Positions 27,134 through 37,576 are shown, counted from the first letter of the stretch. The stretch is DNA of 64,000 nt from Tenacibaculum sp. SG-28 (GCF_002954385.1 NZ_MQVY01000001.1:1057957-1121956); one strand, 5' to 3'. Numbers and translations: made by a program. The notes: generated by a model not told the origin, from the letters alone.

Positions 27134-27886
27134 ATGGAAAGAGTTGCAATTTTAGGTGGCGGAAACATCGCAAATCACCTCATCAAAGCTTTTTTAGAAA
27201 ACCAAGAGATTGTTTTACAGCAAATTTATGCAAGAGATGTAGAACAAGTTAGATCCTTTGAAAATTCATGCGATATTACCAATAGCATAAGAGCACTAAA
27301 AGAAGCAGATGTTTATATAATTGCTGTTTCTGACACTGCGATTGGAGAAGTTTCTGCTGCAATTCCTAGTACTAGTTTGGTTGTACACACCTCTGGGAGT
27401 GTTGCTATGGATACCTTACAAAATAGTGGTAGAAAAGGAGTTTTCTACCCATTGCAAAGCTTTACAAAAAATAAAAAAGTTAATTTTCGAAACATCCCGT
27501 TTTGTATTGAGGCCGAAACCAAACAAGACCTTTTTCTATTGGAAAAATTAGCACATTCTTTAAGTGACAAAATTTATCTTATCAATTCCCAAGAGAGAAG
27601 ATATTTGCACGTGGCTGCTGTTTTTGTGAATAATTTCACCAATCATTTGTACCAAATTGGAGAAGACATCTGTAAAAATTATAAGGTTCCGTTTGAAATA
27701 CTCATGCCACTTATTAGAGAAACAGCAGCAAAAATTGAAGCGATTTCTCCTAAAGAGGCACAAACAGGCCCTGCCAAGAGAGGAGACAGCAAGACCATGC
27801 AAAATCATCTAAATTTGCTTACCAAAGAACAACAAAAAATTTATAAAATATTAAGTGATTCAATTACACATGGAGAAAAGTTATAA
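27134..27886 (+). CDS. Rossmann-fold DUF2520 protein
   Basis: 250 residues. N-terminal NAD(P)-binding Rossmann domain: VAILGGGNIANHLIKAF (4-20), then VYIIAVSDTAIGEV and VVHTSGSVAMDTL. The C-terminal all-helical DUF2520 domain (about 125-250) contains AAVFVNNFTNHLYQIGE and LMPLIRETAAKI and ends with ALQTGPAKRGD-like ...QTGPAKRGDSKTM. Fold resembles prephenate/ketopantoate-type reductases, but the substrate is unknown. Its end overlaps the next gene, a pairing often seen in Bacteroidetes. Confidence 0.88.
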   Translation: MERVAILGGGNIANHLIKAFLENQEIVLQQIYARDVEQVRSFENSCDITNSIRALKEADVYIIAVSDTAIGEVSAAIPSTSLVVHTSGSVAMDTLQNSGRKGVFYPLQSFTKNKKVNFRNIPFCIEAETKQDLFLLEKLAHSLSDKIYLINSQERRYLHVAAVFVNNFTNHLYQIGEDICKNYKVPFEILMPLIRETAAKIEAISPKEAQTGPAKRGDSKTMQNHLNLLTKEQQKIYKILSDSITHGEKL

Positions 27887-28397
27887 ACAAATAATGCCTG
27901 AAATTAAGGCTTTCATTTTTGATGTAGATGGCGTATTAACTAACGGAATGGTAACCGTTACTACCGACGGACAATTAATTAGACACATGAACGTTAAAGA
28001 TGGGTATGCTTTAAAGGCAGCCGTTACTAATGGGTATAAGGTTTGTATTATTTCAGGTGGAAGTAATGAAGGTGTTCGAAAAAGGTTAGCCAATCTTGGA
28101 ATTGAAGATATTTATCTCGGTGCTAAGGATAAAGTTAAGCAATTTAAAATGTTTGCCGAAAAATATAACCTAGATGCAGATACCATCGCCTATATGGGAG
28201 ATGACGTACCAGATTATCCTGTAATGCGTCTTGTAGGACTTCCATGTTGTCCAAAAGATGCTGTTCGAGAAGTACAGCAAGTAGCCAAGTATATCTCCGA
28301 TAAAAAAGGAGGAGAAGGCTGCGTACGAGATGTCATCGAACAAATAATGCGTGTACAGCAAACTTGGGAAAATAATTACGATGCTAAAAATGATTAA
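27870..28397 (+). CDS. kdsC: KdsC-like HAD phosphatase
   Basis: About 175 residues, C0-type HAD subfamily acting as a tetramer. Motif I is FDVDGVLTNG (two catalytic Asp), motif II IISGG, Lys in GAKDKVKQF, and motif IV YMGDDVPDYPVM. Most likely 3-deoxy-D-manno-octulosonate 8-phosphate phosphatase for lipopolysaccharide KDO synthesis; related family members act on other sugar acids, so the symbol is tentative. Start chosen at ATG 27870 (MEKSYKQIMPEIKAF), overlapping the preceding gene by 17 bases. Confidence 0.85.
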   Translation: MEKSYKQIMPEIKAFIFDVDGVLTNGMVTVTTDGQLIRHMNVKDGYALKAAVTNGYKVCIISGGSNEGVRKRLANLGIEDIYLGAKDKVKQFKMFAEKYNLDADTIAYMGDDVPDYPVMRLVGLPCCPKDAVREVQQVAKYISDKKGGEGCVRDVIEQIMRVQQTWENNYDAKND

Positions 28398-28422
28398 TCT
28401 ATACTAATTAAATACTTCAAAA

Positions 28423-28851
28423 ATGAAAAAAACACTTTTTACGCTAGCACTTCTGCTTTTTATCACACAGGCTAATGCACAATCTATTTTTGGAAAATGG
28501 GAGAATTTAAACGAGGAAACCAAAGAGGTAGATAGTGTTATTGAGGTCTACGAAGAAAATGATAAAGTGTATGCAAAAATAATTGCCATCACCGATGCAA
28601 CACGACAAAAGGCTGTTTGTGAAAAATGTTCAGGTGACAAGAAAAACAAACCTATTTTAGGCATGCAAATTCTTAGTGGATTGCAAAAAGATGGGGATCA
28701 ATGGAATGGCGGTACCATAGTAGATCCTAAAAACGGCAAGGAGTATAAATGCTATATCAAGTTAGAGGAACCCAATAAACTAAAAGTAAGAGGCTATATT
28801 GGTTTTTCTGCCATGGGAAGAACAAAGTATTGGTATCGAAAAGACAGTTAA
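28423..28851 (+). CDS. DUF2147 secreted protein
   Basis: 142 residues with a signal peptide MKKTLFTLALLLFITQANAQ. The mature DUF2147 domain is SIFGKWENLNEETKEVDSVIEVYEENDKVYAKI, a CEKCSG pair, GGTIVDPKNGKEYKCYIKL, and the end GRTKYWYRKDS. It forms a small beta barrel of unknown function in the periplasm or outside the cell. It is 25 bases downstream of the kdsC-like gene and followed by a strong terminator. Confidence 0.9.
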   Translation: MKKTLFTLALLLFITQANAQSIFGKWENLNEETKEVDSVIEVYEENDKVYAKIIAITDATRQKAVCEKCSGDKKNKPILGMQILSGLQKDGDQWNGGTIVDPKNGKEYKCYIKLEEPNKLKVRGYIGFSAMGRTKYWYRKDS

Positions 28852-28863
28852 TCTCCTACATAT

Positions 28864-28900
28864 AAAAAACCAGCATTCTAATTAAAAATGCTGGTTTTTT
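28864..28900. terminator. Bidirectional terminator between DUF2147 and msrA
   Basis: AAAAAACCAGCATT / AATGCTGGTTTTTT (28864-28877 and 28887-28900), a 14-bp perfect stem with A and T runs on both sides, located between two convergent genes. Confidence 0.88.
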
Positions 28901-28932
28901 GTCGAATTGCTATGCAACAGAGAAGGGCCCTA

Positions 28933-29565
28933 CTATTTCAACAACTGCGGAAACTTTTTCTTAAAGCGATTTAATCTAGGAATAGAAACGTTTTGCACAT
29001 AGGGGTCTTCTGGATGCAGTTTTTCATAATCTTGATGGTACGCTTCGGCTTCATAAAATTTGCTAAATTCGGTTACCTGTGTTACTATCTTTCCGTTATA
29101 AGTTGTGGTATTCAATTTTGCAATGGTGCGTTGGAGAATTTGTTTTTGTGCTTCTGTTTGGTAAAAAGCAATAGATCGATACTGCGTACCGTAATCCGGA
29201 TTTTGTCCATTTACAGTAGTGGGGTCATGAGAACCAAAAAATACATCTACCAAAACCTGATAGCTTACTTGTTTCGGGTTGTAGTATACAGCAACAGCCT
29301 CTGCATGGCCTGTTCTTCCAGTACCAATAGATCGATAGGTTGGATTTTTTGTATGCCCACCAGAATACCCAGATACTGCCTCACTAACTCCTTTTACACT
29401 CTCAAATATGGCCTCTACACACCAAAAGCAACCGCTGGCAAAGTAGGCTACCTCTTGCTCTTTTTGTATTTCCTTAGTGACTTTAGACTGTGCTAAGCCC
29501 AAGGCTGCATTTCCGATAAGAAGTGCTACTAAGGAGAGATTTGTTATAAACTTTTTACTACGCAT
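28933..29565 (-). CDS. msrA: Peptide-methionine (S)-S-oxide reductase MsrA, exported
   Basis: 210 residues. N-terminal signal peptide (about 1-25, NLSLVALLIGNAALGLAQ) predicts a periplasmic enzyme. The catalytic motif is GCFWCVEAIF, followed by GYSGGHTKNPTY, GHAEAV and the HDPTTVNGQNPDYGTQYRS substrate loop; the C-terminal HPEDPYVQNV follows. It reduces methionine-S-sulfoxide in damaged envelope proteins. No fused MsrB is seen. Confidence 0.95.
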   Translation of the reverse strand: MRSKKFITNLSLVALLIGNAALGLAQSKVTKEIQKEQEVAYFASGCFWCVEAIFESVKGVSEAVSGYSGGHTKNPTYRSIGTGRTGHAEAVAVYYNPKQVSYQVLVDVFFGSHDPTTVNGQNPDYGTQYRSIAFYQTEAQKQILQRTIAKLNTTTYNGKIVTQVTEFSKFYEAEAYHQDYEKLHPEDPYVQNVSIPRLNRFKKKFPQLLK

Positions 29566-29576
29566 GTTTTTTATAT

Positions 29577-32023
29577 TTAATCGATAAGTTTTGCCATTGC
29601 CGTCTTAATAATTTCAATATTTTTTACTTTATTAGACGGATTACTAGATTTTTGCATTTGTATCATTTGTCGAAGCATATTAATACCAACGGTGTTAAAA
29701 TTATACTGTTTGTATTGTATTCCTTTAGCAACAATATCGTCGGTTAAATTTTGTATAGCTTCTGAATTGTTACTCTTGGAAATTTTTTCATACGCTTGTT
29801 TGTACAACATCTGAATCTTTTTATTTGGACTCAAAAACATTCCTGACATTACATTTCCTGCTATAAAATTTAATTCATCGTCGTCATTTTCTTCTAAGTA
29901 TATTCGCGTAAGCGGAGTCGCGATTATTTTTTTAACTTCTAAAGGCAAGGTTTTTGACTTTTGTATGGCAAGGTCTTTATTGACATAATACATAGCAACT
30001 AACGACTTTCCTAATACCGCAAAAGATTTACTTTGTAATCCTTTTTCGAATACCGGCTGCAGTTCTGGCTCGGTTAGTTTTCCGAGAGTTTCAATGGCAG
30101 CTGCTTGCACCAGTGTTTTGGGATCGTTTTTAGCAATTGACTCAATCTTTTTTATCACATTCCTTTTTGAAAATTTATTGATTAAATTAATATTTTCCAA
30201 GGCAAGGATTCGTATTTTATAGAAATTGTCATCTAATGCATTTGCGATTGCATTGAAGGCCTCTTTTTGGTCTTGTTTTTTGGCAACCTCTAAAATAGCC
30301 TCCCTTTTATGTGCGAAATTTTGAGCATATTGTAATTGGTAAATGTAATCGTTTAATACTTTATTTTCATTAATATCGCATAATAAAACACCATCGGCAT
30401 TCACTTGAATTAAGTTTGGCTGTTTGGTATAGGGAAAAGTAAAAGAAGCATCTTTACCCTCCACAAATACTTTGTGTCTTGTTCTTTTTCCTCCTTCAAA
30501 AACATCTATTGCCAGAGGGAACTTAAACTCTTTATTTTGTGTCTGGTACAGATTTACCGTAACGGTTTTTCGAAGCTTATTATAGTCATAAGATACCGCT
30601 AATTTTGGATGGCCGCTGTTAAAATACCATTGGTTAAAAAACCAATTCAAATCTTTACCACTAACCGACTCTAGTGCTAATCGAAACTGATGGGCTTCTC
30701 CTGTACCGTATTGATTATCTGTTAGGTATTTATGTAACCCCTCATAAAATGCTGCATCGCCGAGGTAGTTCCTAAGCATGTGCAAGATGGCTCCTCCTTT
30801 GTTGTAGCTAACCGCATCAAACATATCCTCTTTATCGGCATAATAAAATCGAACAAGATGCTTGTCATAATTTTGGCCATCTTTATAGGCTTTTGTATCC
30901 TTAAATAAATGTGCATCTGCCTCCTCTTTTCCATATTTATGTTCCAACCATAAATATTCACTGTAATTTGCAAAACTCTCATTAACCGTTAAATTACTCC
31001 AACTCTCTGTTGTTACTATATTTCCAAACCAATGGTGAAATGCTTCGTGTGCAATCGTACTCTCGTGTCTATTTTCATCAATTAACTGCCCTGGCATCTG
31101 GTAGGCTTGCTCTCCATGAATTACCGCCGTAGTATTTTCCATTGCACCACTTATATAGTCTCTACCAACAATTTGTGCATATTTACTCCAAGGGTATTCT
31201 ATGCCCGTTATTTTCGAAAAAAAAGCGAGCATCTCAGGCGTATCTCCAAAAATATCTTTTGCATACGGTGCATATTTTTTTTCAACATAATACTCTACTG
31301 GAATAGATTTATAGGTGTCTGAAATAATTTCATACTCCCCTATTCCCATAAAAAAAGATAAGGTGCATGTTTTTTCGTAAAATTCCAATAATCGGTTCTA
31401 GTACCGTTGGTATTTTCAATTTGTTTTTCTAAGGTTCCATTGGAGAGGGTTACGAATTTATTAGGTACAGTTATGTATAACTCTTGCGAGGTCTTTTGGT
31501 TTGGTGCATCTATGGTTGGAAACCAACAACTACTCGACTCTGTTTCTCCTTGTGTCCAGATTTGCGTTGGTTTTTCCGTATCCAATCCACTAGGATTAAT
31601 AAAATACAATCCTTTGGCAGATGTTATTGCTGCGCTACCTTTTTGCTGGACTTTCTCTGGACGCGCTGTATATTTTATATAAATAGTGTATTCTTGATCT
31701 CGTTGATATACTTTTGGTAATTCAATCTTTATCTTTAGGTTATCGTAGGTATACTCTAGTGGTTTCTCATCCATAGATATCTCATGAATTAGCATGGCTT
31801 TGGCATCTAACTCTAAGGTTTTTGTATCGTAGAAGTGGGGTTTTAAAGTAACCCATTCTTCACCCTGCAATGTCTTTTCTTCAAAATTAAAACCTACTTT
31901 TAGCTTTGTATGCACCAAACTATTTACAATATCTTTTGCTGCTTTATAGCTGTGTTGCGATTGAATGAAATGAATGGGAATGAAAAATAAAAAAAATAGT
32001 ACTGAAATCTTTCTAGAGGTCAT
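29577..32023 (-). pseudogene. M1-family metallo-aminopeptidase (frameshifted as read)
   Basis: Exported zinc aminopeptidase. The 5' part starts at 32023 with a signal peptide (MTSRKISVLFFLFFIPIHFIQSQ region) and an N-terminal beta domain. It stops at TAG near 31340 after HAPYLFLWE. Adding one T to the T7 run at 31350-31356 gives YLFFMGIGEYEIISDTYKS and continues to 29577, total 815 residues. The second part holds the GAMEN motif (SGAMENTT), zinc site HEAFHHWFGN with the downstream NESFANY glutamate, and a C-terminal HEAT-like domain. Together a complete M1 peptidase, so the break is likely a one-base error. Confidence 0.9.
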
Positions 32024-32214
32024 ATAAATTAAATTTACCTGATATTGTGTTTAGGTATGCGCTGCATCCTTTTAAAAAGGAATATCAAAAATAAGAAATA
32101 ATGCTCGTATGCCTGTTAATAAGCAGTTAAAAACCAAACCTGCTTGGCATTTGTCGCACTAAAAAATCATTCTTTATCTTCTTGTGTATTGCAATATAGT
32201 AGTATTTTTATGGC

Positions 32215-33012
32215 ATGAAAACAATAAGCAGTGTTCAAAACACATTTATCAAGGATCTTTTTAAGTTACAAGAAAAGTCTCGAGAAAGGAAAAAGAGAGG
32301 TCTTTTTATCATAGAGGGTTTAAGAGAGATAAATCTTGCGTTAGAGGGAAACTATTCCATTGAATACCTTATATACCAAACAGACTTAGTTTCGGAAACA
32401 AAAGTTGCTACTTTAGAGGTTCCGCCTTCCAAACATATCATCATTACCAAAGAGATATATCAAAAATTAGCCTACAGAGATACTACGGAAGGAATAATTG
32501 CAGTAGTTAAAGCAATAGATTTTAACGTTGAACACCTTAAATTCAACACTAAAAATCCGTTAGTTTTAGTATTGGAAGGTATCGAAAAACCAGGAAATAT
32601 CGGAGCAATACTTCGAACGGCAGACGCTGCAAATATCGATGCTGTTTTAATTGCGAATCCGAAAACAGACCTATACAACCCTAATGTGATTAGATCTAGT
32701 GTTGGTTGCGTGTTTACCAATCAAATTGCTATTGGTAATTCGGAGGAAATTTGCACTTTTTTAGAGACTAATAAAATCGCTATTTACAGCGCAACACTTC
32801 AAAACTCAAATTCCTATTACAAAAATGATTTTACCCAAGCATCTGCCTTGGTTGTTGGAACAGAAGCCACTGGGCTGACCCAATTATGGCGAGATAGGGC
32901 TACACAAAATATTACAATTCCAATGCAAGGCGCAATCGACTCCATGAATGTATCGGTAGCTGCTGCGATATTAACATTTGAAGCAAAACGCCAAAGAGAT
33001 TTTTCTTCCTAA
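32215..33012 (+). CDS. TrmH/SpoU-family RNA 2'-O-methyltransferase
   Basis: 265 residues. N-terminal substrate-binding domain (about 1-95; KDLFKLQEKSRERKKRGLFIIEGLREI). SPOUT domain follows: LVLEGIEKPGNIGAILRTADAANID (motif 1, N and R), GTEATGL (motif 2), and PMQGAIDSMNVSVAAAILTFEA (motif 3), forming the SAM-binding knot. It methylates ribose in rRNA or tRNA, most like RlmB. The next gene starts at the following base. Confidence 0.93.
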   Translation: MKTISSVQNTFIKDLFKLQEKSRERKKRGLFIIEGLREINLALEGNYSIEYLIYQTDLVSETKVATLEVPPSKHIIITKEIYQKLAYRDTTEGIIAVVKAIDFNVEHLKFNTKNPLVLVLEGIEKPGNIGAILRTADAANIDAVLIANPKTDLYNPNVIRSSVGCVFTNQIAIGNSEEICTFLETNKIAIYSATLQNSNSYYKNDFTQASALVVGTEATGLTQLWRDRATQNITIPMQGAIDSMNVSVAAAILTFEAKRQRDFSS

Positions 33013-33320
33013 ATGCAGAACCTTCTACACTACTTTTTACACTTCGGTTTTCCGCTGATAATTGCATTTGTTTTTTATCGTAAGGAATGGAAGAAAACCT
33101 ATATTCTTTTACTCGCTACGATGTTAATAGACCTAGATCATTTATTGGCTACTCCTGTTTTTGCTCCAAATAGGTGTAGTATTCAATACCATCCTTTACA
33201 TACCTATTATGCCATGCTATTTTATGCAGGTATGTTGTTTTTTAAAAACCAATTCGAATTTTAGGTATCGGTTGTTTGTTACATATGGGCACCGATTACA
33301 TCGATTGCTTATGGATGTAA
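33013..33320 (+). pseudogene. DUF6122 small membrane protein (frameshifted as read)
   Basis: Begins MQNLLHYFLHFGFPLIIAFVF and carries the characteristic LIDLDHLLATPVFAPNRCSI and HPLHTYYAML segments with several hydrophobic helices. As read it stops at 33264 (NQFEF). One extra T in the T4 run at 33259-33262 continues into LGIGCLLHMGTDYIDCLWM ending at TAA 33318-33320, total 102 residues, the expected C terminus of this family. Function is unknown. It starts directly after the TrmH-like gene. Confidence 0.8.
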
Positions 33321-33364
33321 ATTACCAAAAGTAACTCCTAAGTAATTAAAATCAGTAAGTTTTA

Positions 33365-33793
33365 TTAAAAAACCATCAAAACAAAACTACTAAAGGCTAA
33401 AAATAAGCATAACGGAGAATAAAACTTGGTATCCTTTTCTGCGAATTTGGTAGATTGAACAGACTTGAACAATCCTACATATTTAAATTCTCCAATCGCT
33501 CTAATTAAAAAAATTGCACCAATCACGCCTAGGACATATCGTAGCTTTTCATCGGAAAAATCTCCTATAAAAAAACACCAATTTTGCGCAAAACAAAGTC
33601 CCATACCCAACAAAATAATAGCTACAAAAATGGTCAAATAAAAAGGTGGTTTAATACTACTATGTGGGGGATCATTTTCCTTAGTTGGAAATACGCTATC
33701 GATTGCCCACGAACCACCAAAAGCCCAATAGAGATGAATCACGGCTATACTCAGTAATAAAACCGTCGAAATCAATCCTAAAAAATAAATCAT
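33365..33793 (-). CDS. DUF3995 membrane protein
   Basis: 142 residues, four predicted helices. Signature IAVIHLYWAFGGSWAIDSVFPTK near the N terminus (the HxYWAFGG motif of DUF3995) followed by three more hydrophobic segments. Function is unknown. Single gene, divergent from hutI. Confidence 0.85.
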   Translation of the reverse strand: MIYFLGLISTVLLLSIAVIHLYWAFGGSWAIDSVFPTKENDPPHSSIKPPFYLTIFVAIILLGMGLCFAQNWCFFIGDFSDEKLRYVLGVIGAIFLIRAIGEFKYVGLFKSVQSTKFAEKDTKFYSPLCLFLAFSSFVLMVF

Positions 33794-33810
33794 AATTTAT
33801 TGTTTTAATG

Positions 33811-33818
33811 TAAGTTTG
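33811..33818 (+). promoter_or_regulatory. Putative -7 box for hutI-hutG
   Basis: TAAGTTTG matches TAnnTTTG, 23 bases before the hutI ATG at 33842. No -33 element is obvious. Confidence 0.4.
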
Positions 33819-33841
33819 TAGTATAAAAATATGGAAAATTT

Positions 33842-35079
33842 ATGACAACTTTATTCGTAAACATCAAAGAACTTATTCAGGTTAGAGAAAAAGATATACT
33901 AAAAGTTTCGGGTAAGGATATGGGAATATTACCCACCATCAACAATGCTTTTTTATTATTGGAAAACAATCTAATTAAGCATTTGGTGTCATGGCGAATG
34001 CTCCCAAATCTGCCGATACAATAATTGATTGTACTGGTAAAATGATACTACCCTCTTGGTGTGATTCTCATACACATATAGTTTATGCTGGAAATAGAGA
34101 ACAAGAATTCGTAGACAGAATTAATGGGTTAACCTATGAAGAAATTGCGAAAAAAGGTGGTGGAATATTAAATTCGGCTAAAAAACTCCAAGAGACCTCA
34201 GAAGCTGCTTTGTATCTCCAATCGGCCAAAAGATTAGAAGAGGTAATTCAAATGGGAACTGGTGCTGTAGAAATAAAATCTGGATATGGCCTTACAGTTG
34301 CAGCAGAATTGAAAATGTTACGAGTTATCAAAAAATTAAAAGAAAACTACAACCTACCGATAAAAACAACCTTTTTAGGTGCCCATGCGTTTCCTGAAGA
34401 ATTTAAAAGTAACAAAGAAGGATATATTACTTTAATCATCAAGGAAATGCTACCTAAACTCAATACTGAAAACCTAGCCGACTTCGTAGATGCTTTCTGT
34501 GAAACTGGCTATTTTTCTGTAGAAGATACCGAAACCATTTTAACTGCTGCTAAATCCTATGGTTTAGTTCCTAAAATTCACGTCAATCAGTTTACTGCCA
34601 TTGGGGGTGTAGCACTTGGGGTAAAACACAAAGCATTGTCTGTAGATCATTTAGAAGTGGTAAACGATACAGATATTGCTGCCCTACAAGGTTCTGATAC
34701 CATGCCAGTAGCCCTTCCTTCTTGTTCCTATTTTCTATCTATTCCATATACTCCGGCCCGAAAAATTATCGATGCTGGTTTACCACTTGCTCTAGCAACA
34801 GATTACAATCCTGGGTCAACACCTTCCGGTAATATGAATTTTGTTGTAGCGACAGCATGTGTAAAAATGAAGATGACTCCGGAAGAAGCAATAAATGCCG
34901 CTACCATTAACGGTGCCTATGCAATGAATCTCGCGCAAGAAGTAGGAAGTATTACTGTTGGAAAAAAAGCGAATTTAATCCTCACTAAAGAGATCCCGTC
35001 GTATGGTTTTATTCCGTATAGCTTTGGGTCGAACCTTATCGATACAGTATTTATTAATGGTAAAAAAGTAGCCAATTAA
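33842..35079 (+). pseudogene. hutI: Imidazolonepropionase HutI (frameshifted as read)
   Basis: Amidohydrolase opening imidazolonepropionate in histidine degradation. First segment from ATG 33842 (MTTLFVNIKELIQVREKDI) reads to NNLIKH and stops at 34022-34024. One extra base near 33979-33982 joins FGVMANAPKSADTIIDCTGKMILPSWCDSHTHIVYAG. This supplies the metal site DSHTHIVYAG, then IKSGYGL, GAHAFPEEF, HVNQFT, VDHLE and LATDYNPGS. Total restored length is 412 residues, normal for the family. Followed by hutG after 12 bases. Likely a read error because both halves are otherwise perfect. Confidence 0.9.
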
Positions 35080-35091
35080 GCACGACATTTT

Positions 35092-36098
35092 ATGTTACAT
35101 ATTTTTACAAAAAAGAACATTCAACAATATATAAACTTCCGAAAAGGGGAACGGAAACTTGGCGAATCTGTAATTACTATAAACCCTGAAAAATCAATAC
35201 AAAAAGCACTTAAAGAATCACCTGCCAAATATGTAATTATAGGAATTTCAGAGGATATTGGTGTACAAATGAATGGTGGAAATGCCGGTACGCATACCGC
35301 TTTTACAGCCGCTTTAAAAGCATTTTTAAACATACAAGACAATCAGTTTCTCTCCGGAGAATCCATTGTAATTTTAGGCTATTTAGAATACGCTAAGGCA
35401 CAGAAAGATTTCAACCCCAGTAATCGCGAGGAAGGAGATGTCATAGTTCGACAAATTGATACGGACGTAAGCGAGTTAATTCAAAGTATTGTTGCTGCAG
35501 ACAAAACTCCTATTATCATCGGTGGAGGACACAATAACGCCTACGGAAACTGTAAAGGAACATCCTTGGCCAAAAATTCTCCTATTCATGTTATTAATAT
35601 GGATGCGCATACAGATCTTAGGCATTTAGAGGAACGACATAGTGGAAATGGTTTTTCTTATGCCATGACCGAGGGTTACCTAGAGAAGTATTTTATATTT
35701 GGATTACATGAAAATTACACCCCGCAGTATATCCTAGATAAGATGGAGAACAGCGAAAATATTGCCTACAATACTTTTGAAGCTCTGGAAGTCAGAAATA
35801 CATTAGATTTTTCCTCCGAACTCAAACGAGCTGAAAATTTATAAGTGGTAATTATATAGGTATTGAAATAGATCTAGATTGCATACAATACTTCGCAAGT
35901 AGTGCCATGACACCCTCTGGGTTTACGCCAGAGCAAACAAGAAAATTTGTACACCATTTTGCAAAATTAAAAACCGCATCCTACCTACATATATGCGAAG
36001 GAGCACCGGGTATCAAAAATGAAGTTACCGGTTCGAACCAAGTCGGGAAATATATCAGTTATTTAATTAGTGATTTTATCAAAGTAAATTCTATATAA
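35092..36098 (+). pseudogene. hutG: Formimidoylglutamase HutG-type arginase family (frameshifted as read)
   Basis: Ureohydrolase-fold enzyme splitting N-formimidoylglutamate. Metal motifs GGGHNNAYGN and NMDAHTDLRHLEERHSGNGFSYA are in the first part. It stops at 35842-35844 after RAENL. One extra T in the T3 run (about 35838-35840) continues as NFISGNYIGIEIDLDCIQYFASSAMTPSG, carrying the last DxD metal site, to the stop at 36098. Restored length 335. It is downstream of hutI; hutH and hutU are not in the window. Confidence 0.85.
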
Positions 36099-36112
36099 AA
36101 CTACGCAAATAA

Positions 36113-36868
36113 TTAGTCAATAAATGCTTTAAAAGCTTTTACACGTTCTCTACTCACTATAATTTCCGCATCGTTATAATGCTGTAATTTTAACTGTAAA
36201 CGAGAATTCGTGTACACTACAATGTCTTTAATTGCTTCAATATGAATAATATAAGTACGATTAACTCTAAAAAACTGTTCAGGGTCTAGCTCTTCTTGCC
36301 AGTATTCTAGAGAATTATCAATTAAGTAGTTTCTGTTGGTGTTGGTATGAATGTACGTTGCTTTGTTCTCGGAATAAAAACACTCAATCTCGTCGCTATG
36401 TATGATTTTAATATGCTGGCCTATCTTTATGGTAAATCGCTTTTTAAATTTACGATCGATTGGATTAATAAGAAGTTTTCTTATATCTTCCATATTTACC
36501 TTTACCTCTGTATGTTGGGGTCTATGGGCTTTAAACTTTGCTACCGCTACTTTTAAATCGTCTTCATCGATTGGTTTAAGCAAATAATCTATCGAGTTTA
36601 ACTTAAAAGCTTTCAGAGCATATTCGTCATACGCGGTAGTAAAAATAATAGCCGATTTAATGTTCACTTCTTCAAATATCTCAAACGATAATCCATCTGA
36701 AAGTTGAATATCTAAAAAGATTAAATCTGGGTGTGCATTCGTGTGAAACCATTGTATAGCCTCCTCTACAGAATGTAACATTTCATCGACTGGCATGTTC
36801 ATAGAGGATAACATTCGGTGTAATCTTCTCGCTGCTGGCTTCTCATCTTCAATGATAAGTATTTTCAT
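36113..36868 (-). CDS. LytTR-type response regulator
   Basis: 251 residues. Receiver domain (1-118): MKILIIEDEKPAARRL, phosphoacceptor in LIFLDIQLSDG, and TAYDEYALKAF...YLLKPI. C-terminal LytTR DNA-binding domain (about 150-250) with GQHIKIIHSDEIECFYSENKATYIH, FFRVNRTYIIH and VSRERVKAFKAF. It is the output of the LytS-like kinase encoded upstream in the same operon, after four 2TM units. Target promoters are unknown. Confidence 0.95.
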   Translation of the reverse strand: MKILIIEDEKPAARRLHRMLSSMNMPVDEMLHSVEEAIQWFHTNAHPDLIFLDIQLSDGLSFEIFEEVNIKSAIIFTTAYDEYALKAFKLNSIDYLLKPIDEDDLKVAVAKFKAHRPQHTEVKVNMEDIRKLLINPIDRKFKKRFTIKIGQHIKIIHSDEIECFYSENKATYIHTNTNRNYLIDNSLEYWQEELDPEQFFRVNRTYIIHIEAIKDIVVYTNSRLQLKLQHYNDAEIIVSRERVKAFKAFID

Positions 36869-36932
36869 AACATTTGCTATTTTTTAGATTTCTAGCCGTA
36901 TCTACCTATTCTGACACAACTATATACGTTCC

Positions 36933-37244
36933 TTATTTCTCTATGTATTCTTGAATTTTTCTTTGCTCCCAATCTTTTCCTAAGAAAAAATCAAAACCGA
37001 AGACTTTAAACGTGTGAAAAGCTAAACCTATTCCCCAAAAAATCCAAATCGCAAAAGTATCAAAATCTAAAATTGCTTCTAGTAAATCCGCTCCACTTTC
37101 TATCTTTAGATACACCTTTCTGCAACTGATAAACAAATTTACAAGAAGATATACCAAAAGATGTCCATAATACTTTCGCAACTCTTCCACTTTGTGTTTC
37201 GCTCGAAGGTATTTTACCTGCTGTTGTCGCTGCTTTTCGTTCAT
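36933..37244 (-). CDS. 2TM-domain protein (fourth of the array)
   Basis: 103 residues from ATG 37242-37244 (MNEKQRQQQVKYLRAKHKVEELRKYYGHL); an upstream in-frame extension is rejected because it overlaps the previous gene's end. Pattern of the family: basic amphipathic helix, helix 1 LLVYLLVNLFIS, helix 2 FAIWIFWGIGLAFHTFKVFG, then FLGKDWEQRKIQEYIEK. Function is unknown. Last 2TM unit before the LytTR regulator. Confidence 0.85.
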   Translation of the reverse strand: MNEKQRQQQVKYLRAKHKVEELRKYYGHLLVYLLVNLFISCRKVYLKIESGADLLEAILDFDTFAIWIFWGIGLAFHTFKVFGFDFFLGKDWEQRKIQEYIEK

Positions 37245-37251
37245 ATCTATT

Positions 37252-37564
37252 CTAATTTTTATCCATAAATTCTTTGATTTTCTTTTCTTCCCAATTCTTA
37301 CCCAAAATCCAGGAAGAACCAAAAATACTTAACCAGTGAAAAAATAAACCTATTCCCCAAAAAATCCAAACGGAATACACCGCAAATTCTTGTATTACAT
37401 CTACAAAAGGCCCCAGTATCCTTCATTATTCCAAAAATAATAATGGAGGAAACGAAAATATTCACCACTACATAAGATATAAAATGCCAATAAAATCCTT
37501 TAATTTTCTCGACTCTCTTTTTAGCTTGAAGGTATTTTCTTTCCTCTAAAAATTCTTGTTCCAT
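37252..37564 (-). pseudogene. 2TM-domain protein (third of the array, frameshifted as read)
   Basis: Begins MEQEFLEERKYLQAKKRVEKIKGFYWHFISYVVVNIFVSSIII. As read the frame is lost after MKDTG. Removing one G from the GGGG run at about 37411-37414 gives TGPFVDVIQEFAVYSVWIFWGIGLFFHWL and ends in WILGKNWEEKKIKEFMDKN with TAG at 37252-37254. Restored length 103, identical to the neighbouring 2TM protein. This is the only insertion type error among those noticed. Confidence 0.85.
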
Positions 37565-37576
37565 ACTAGTAAAATT

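Noticed and set aside
33842..34024. Short plus-strand protein ahead of hutI
   Set aside because: It is the N-terminal part of HutI interrupted by one missing base, not an independent gene.
36933..37322. Longer start for the fourth 2TM protein at 37322
   Set aside because: The first 26 residues are the shadow of the preceding 2TM gene's tail; ATG at 37242-37244 gives the family start.
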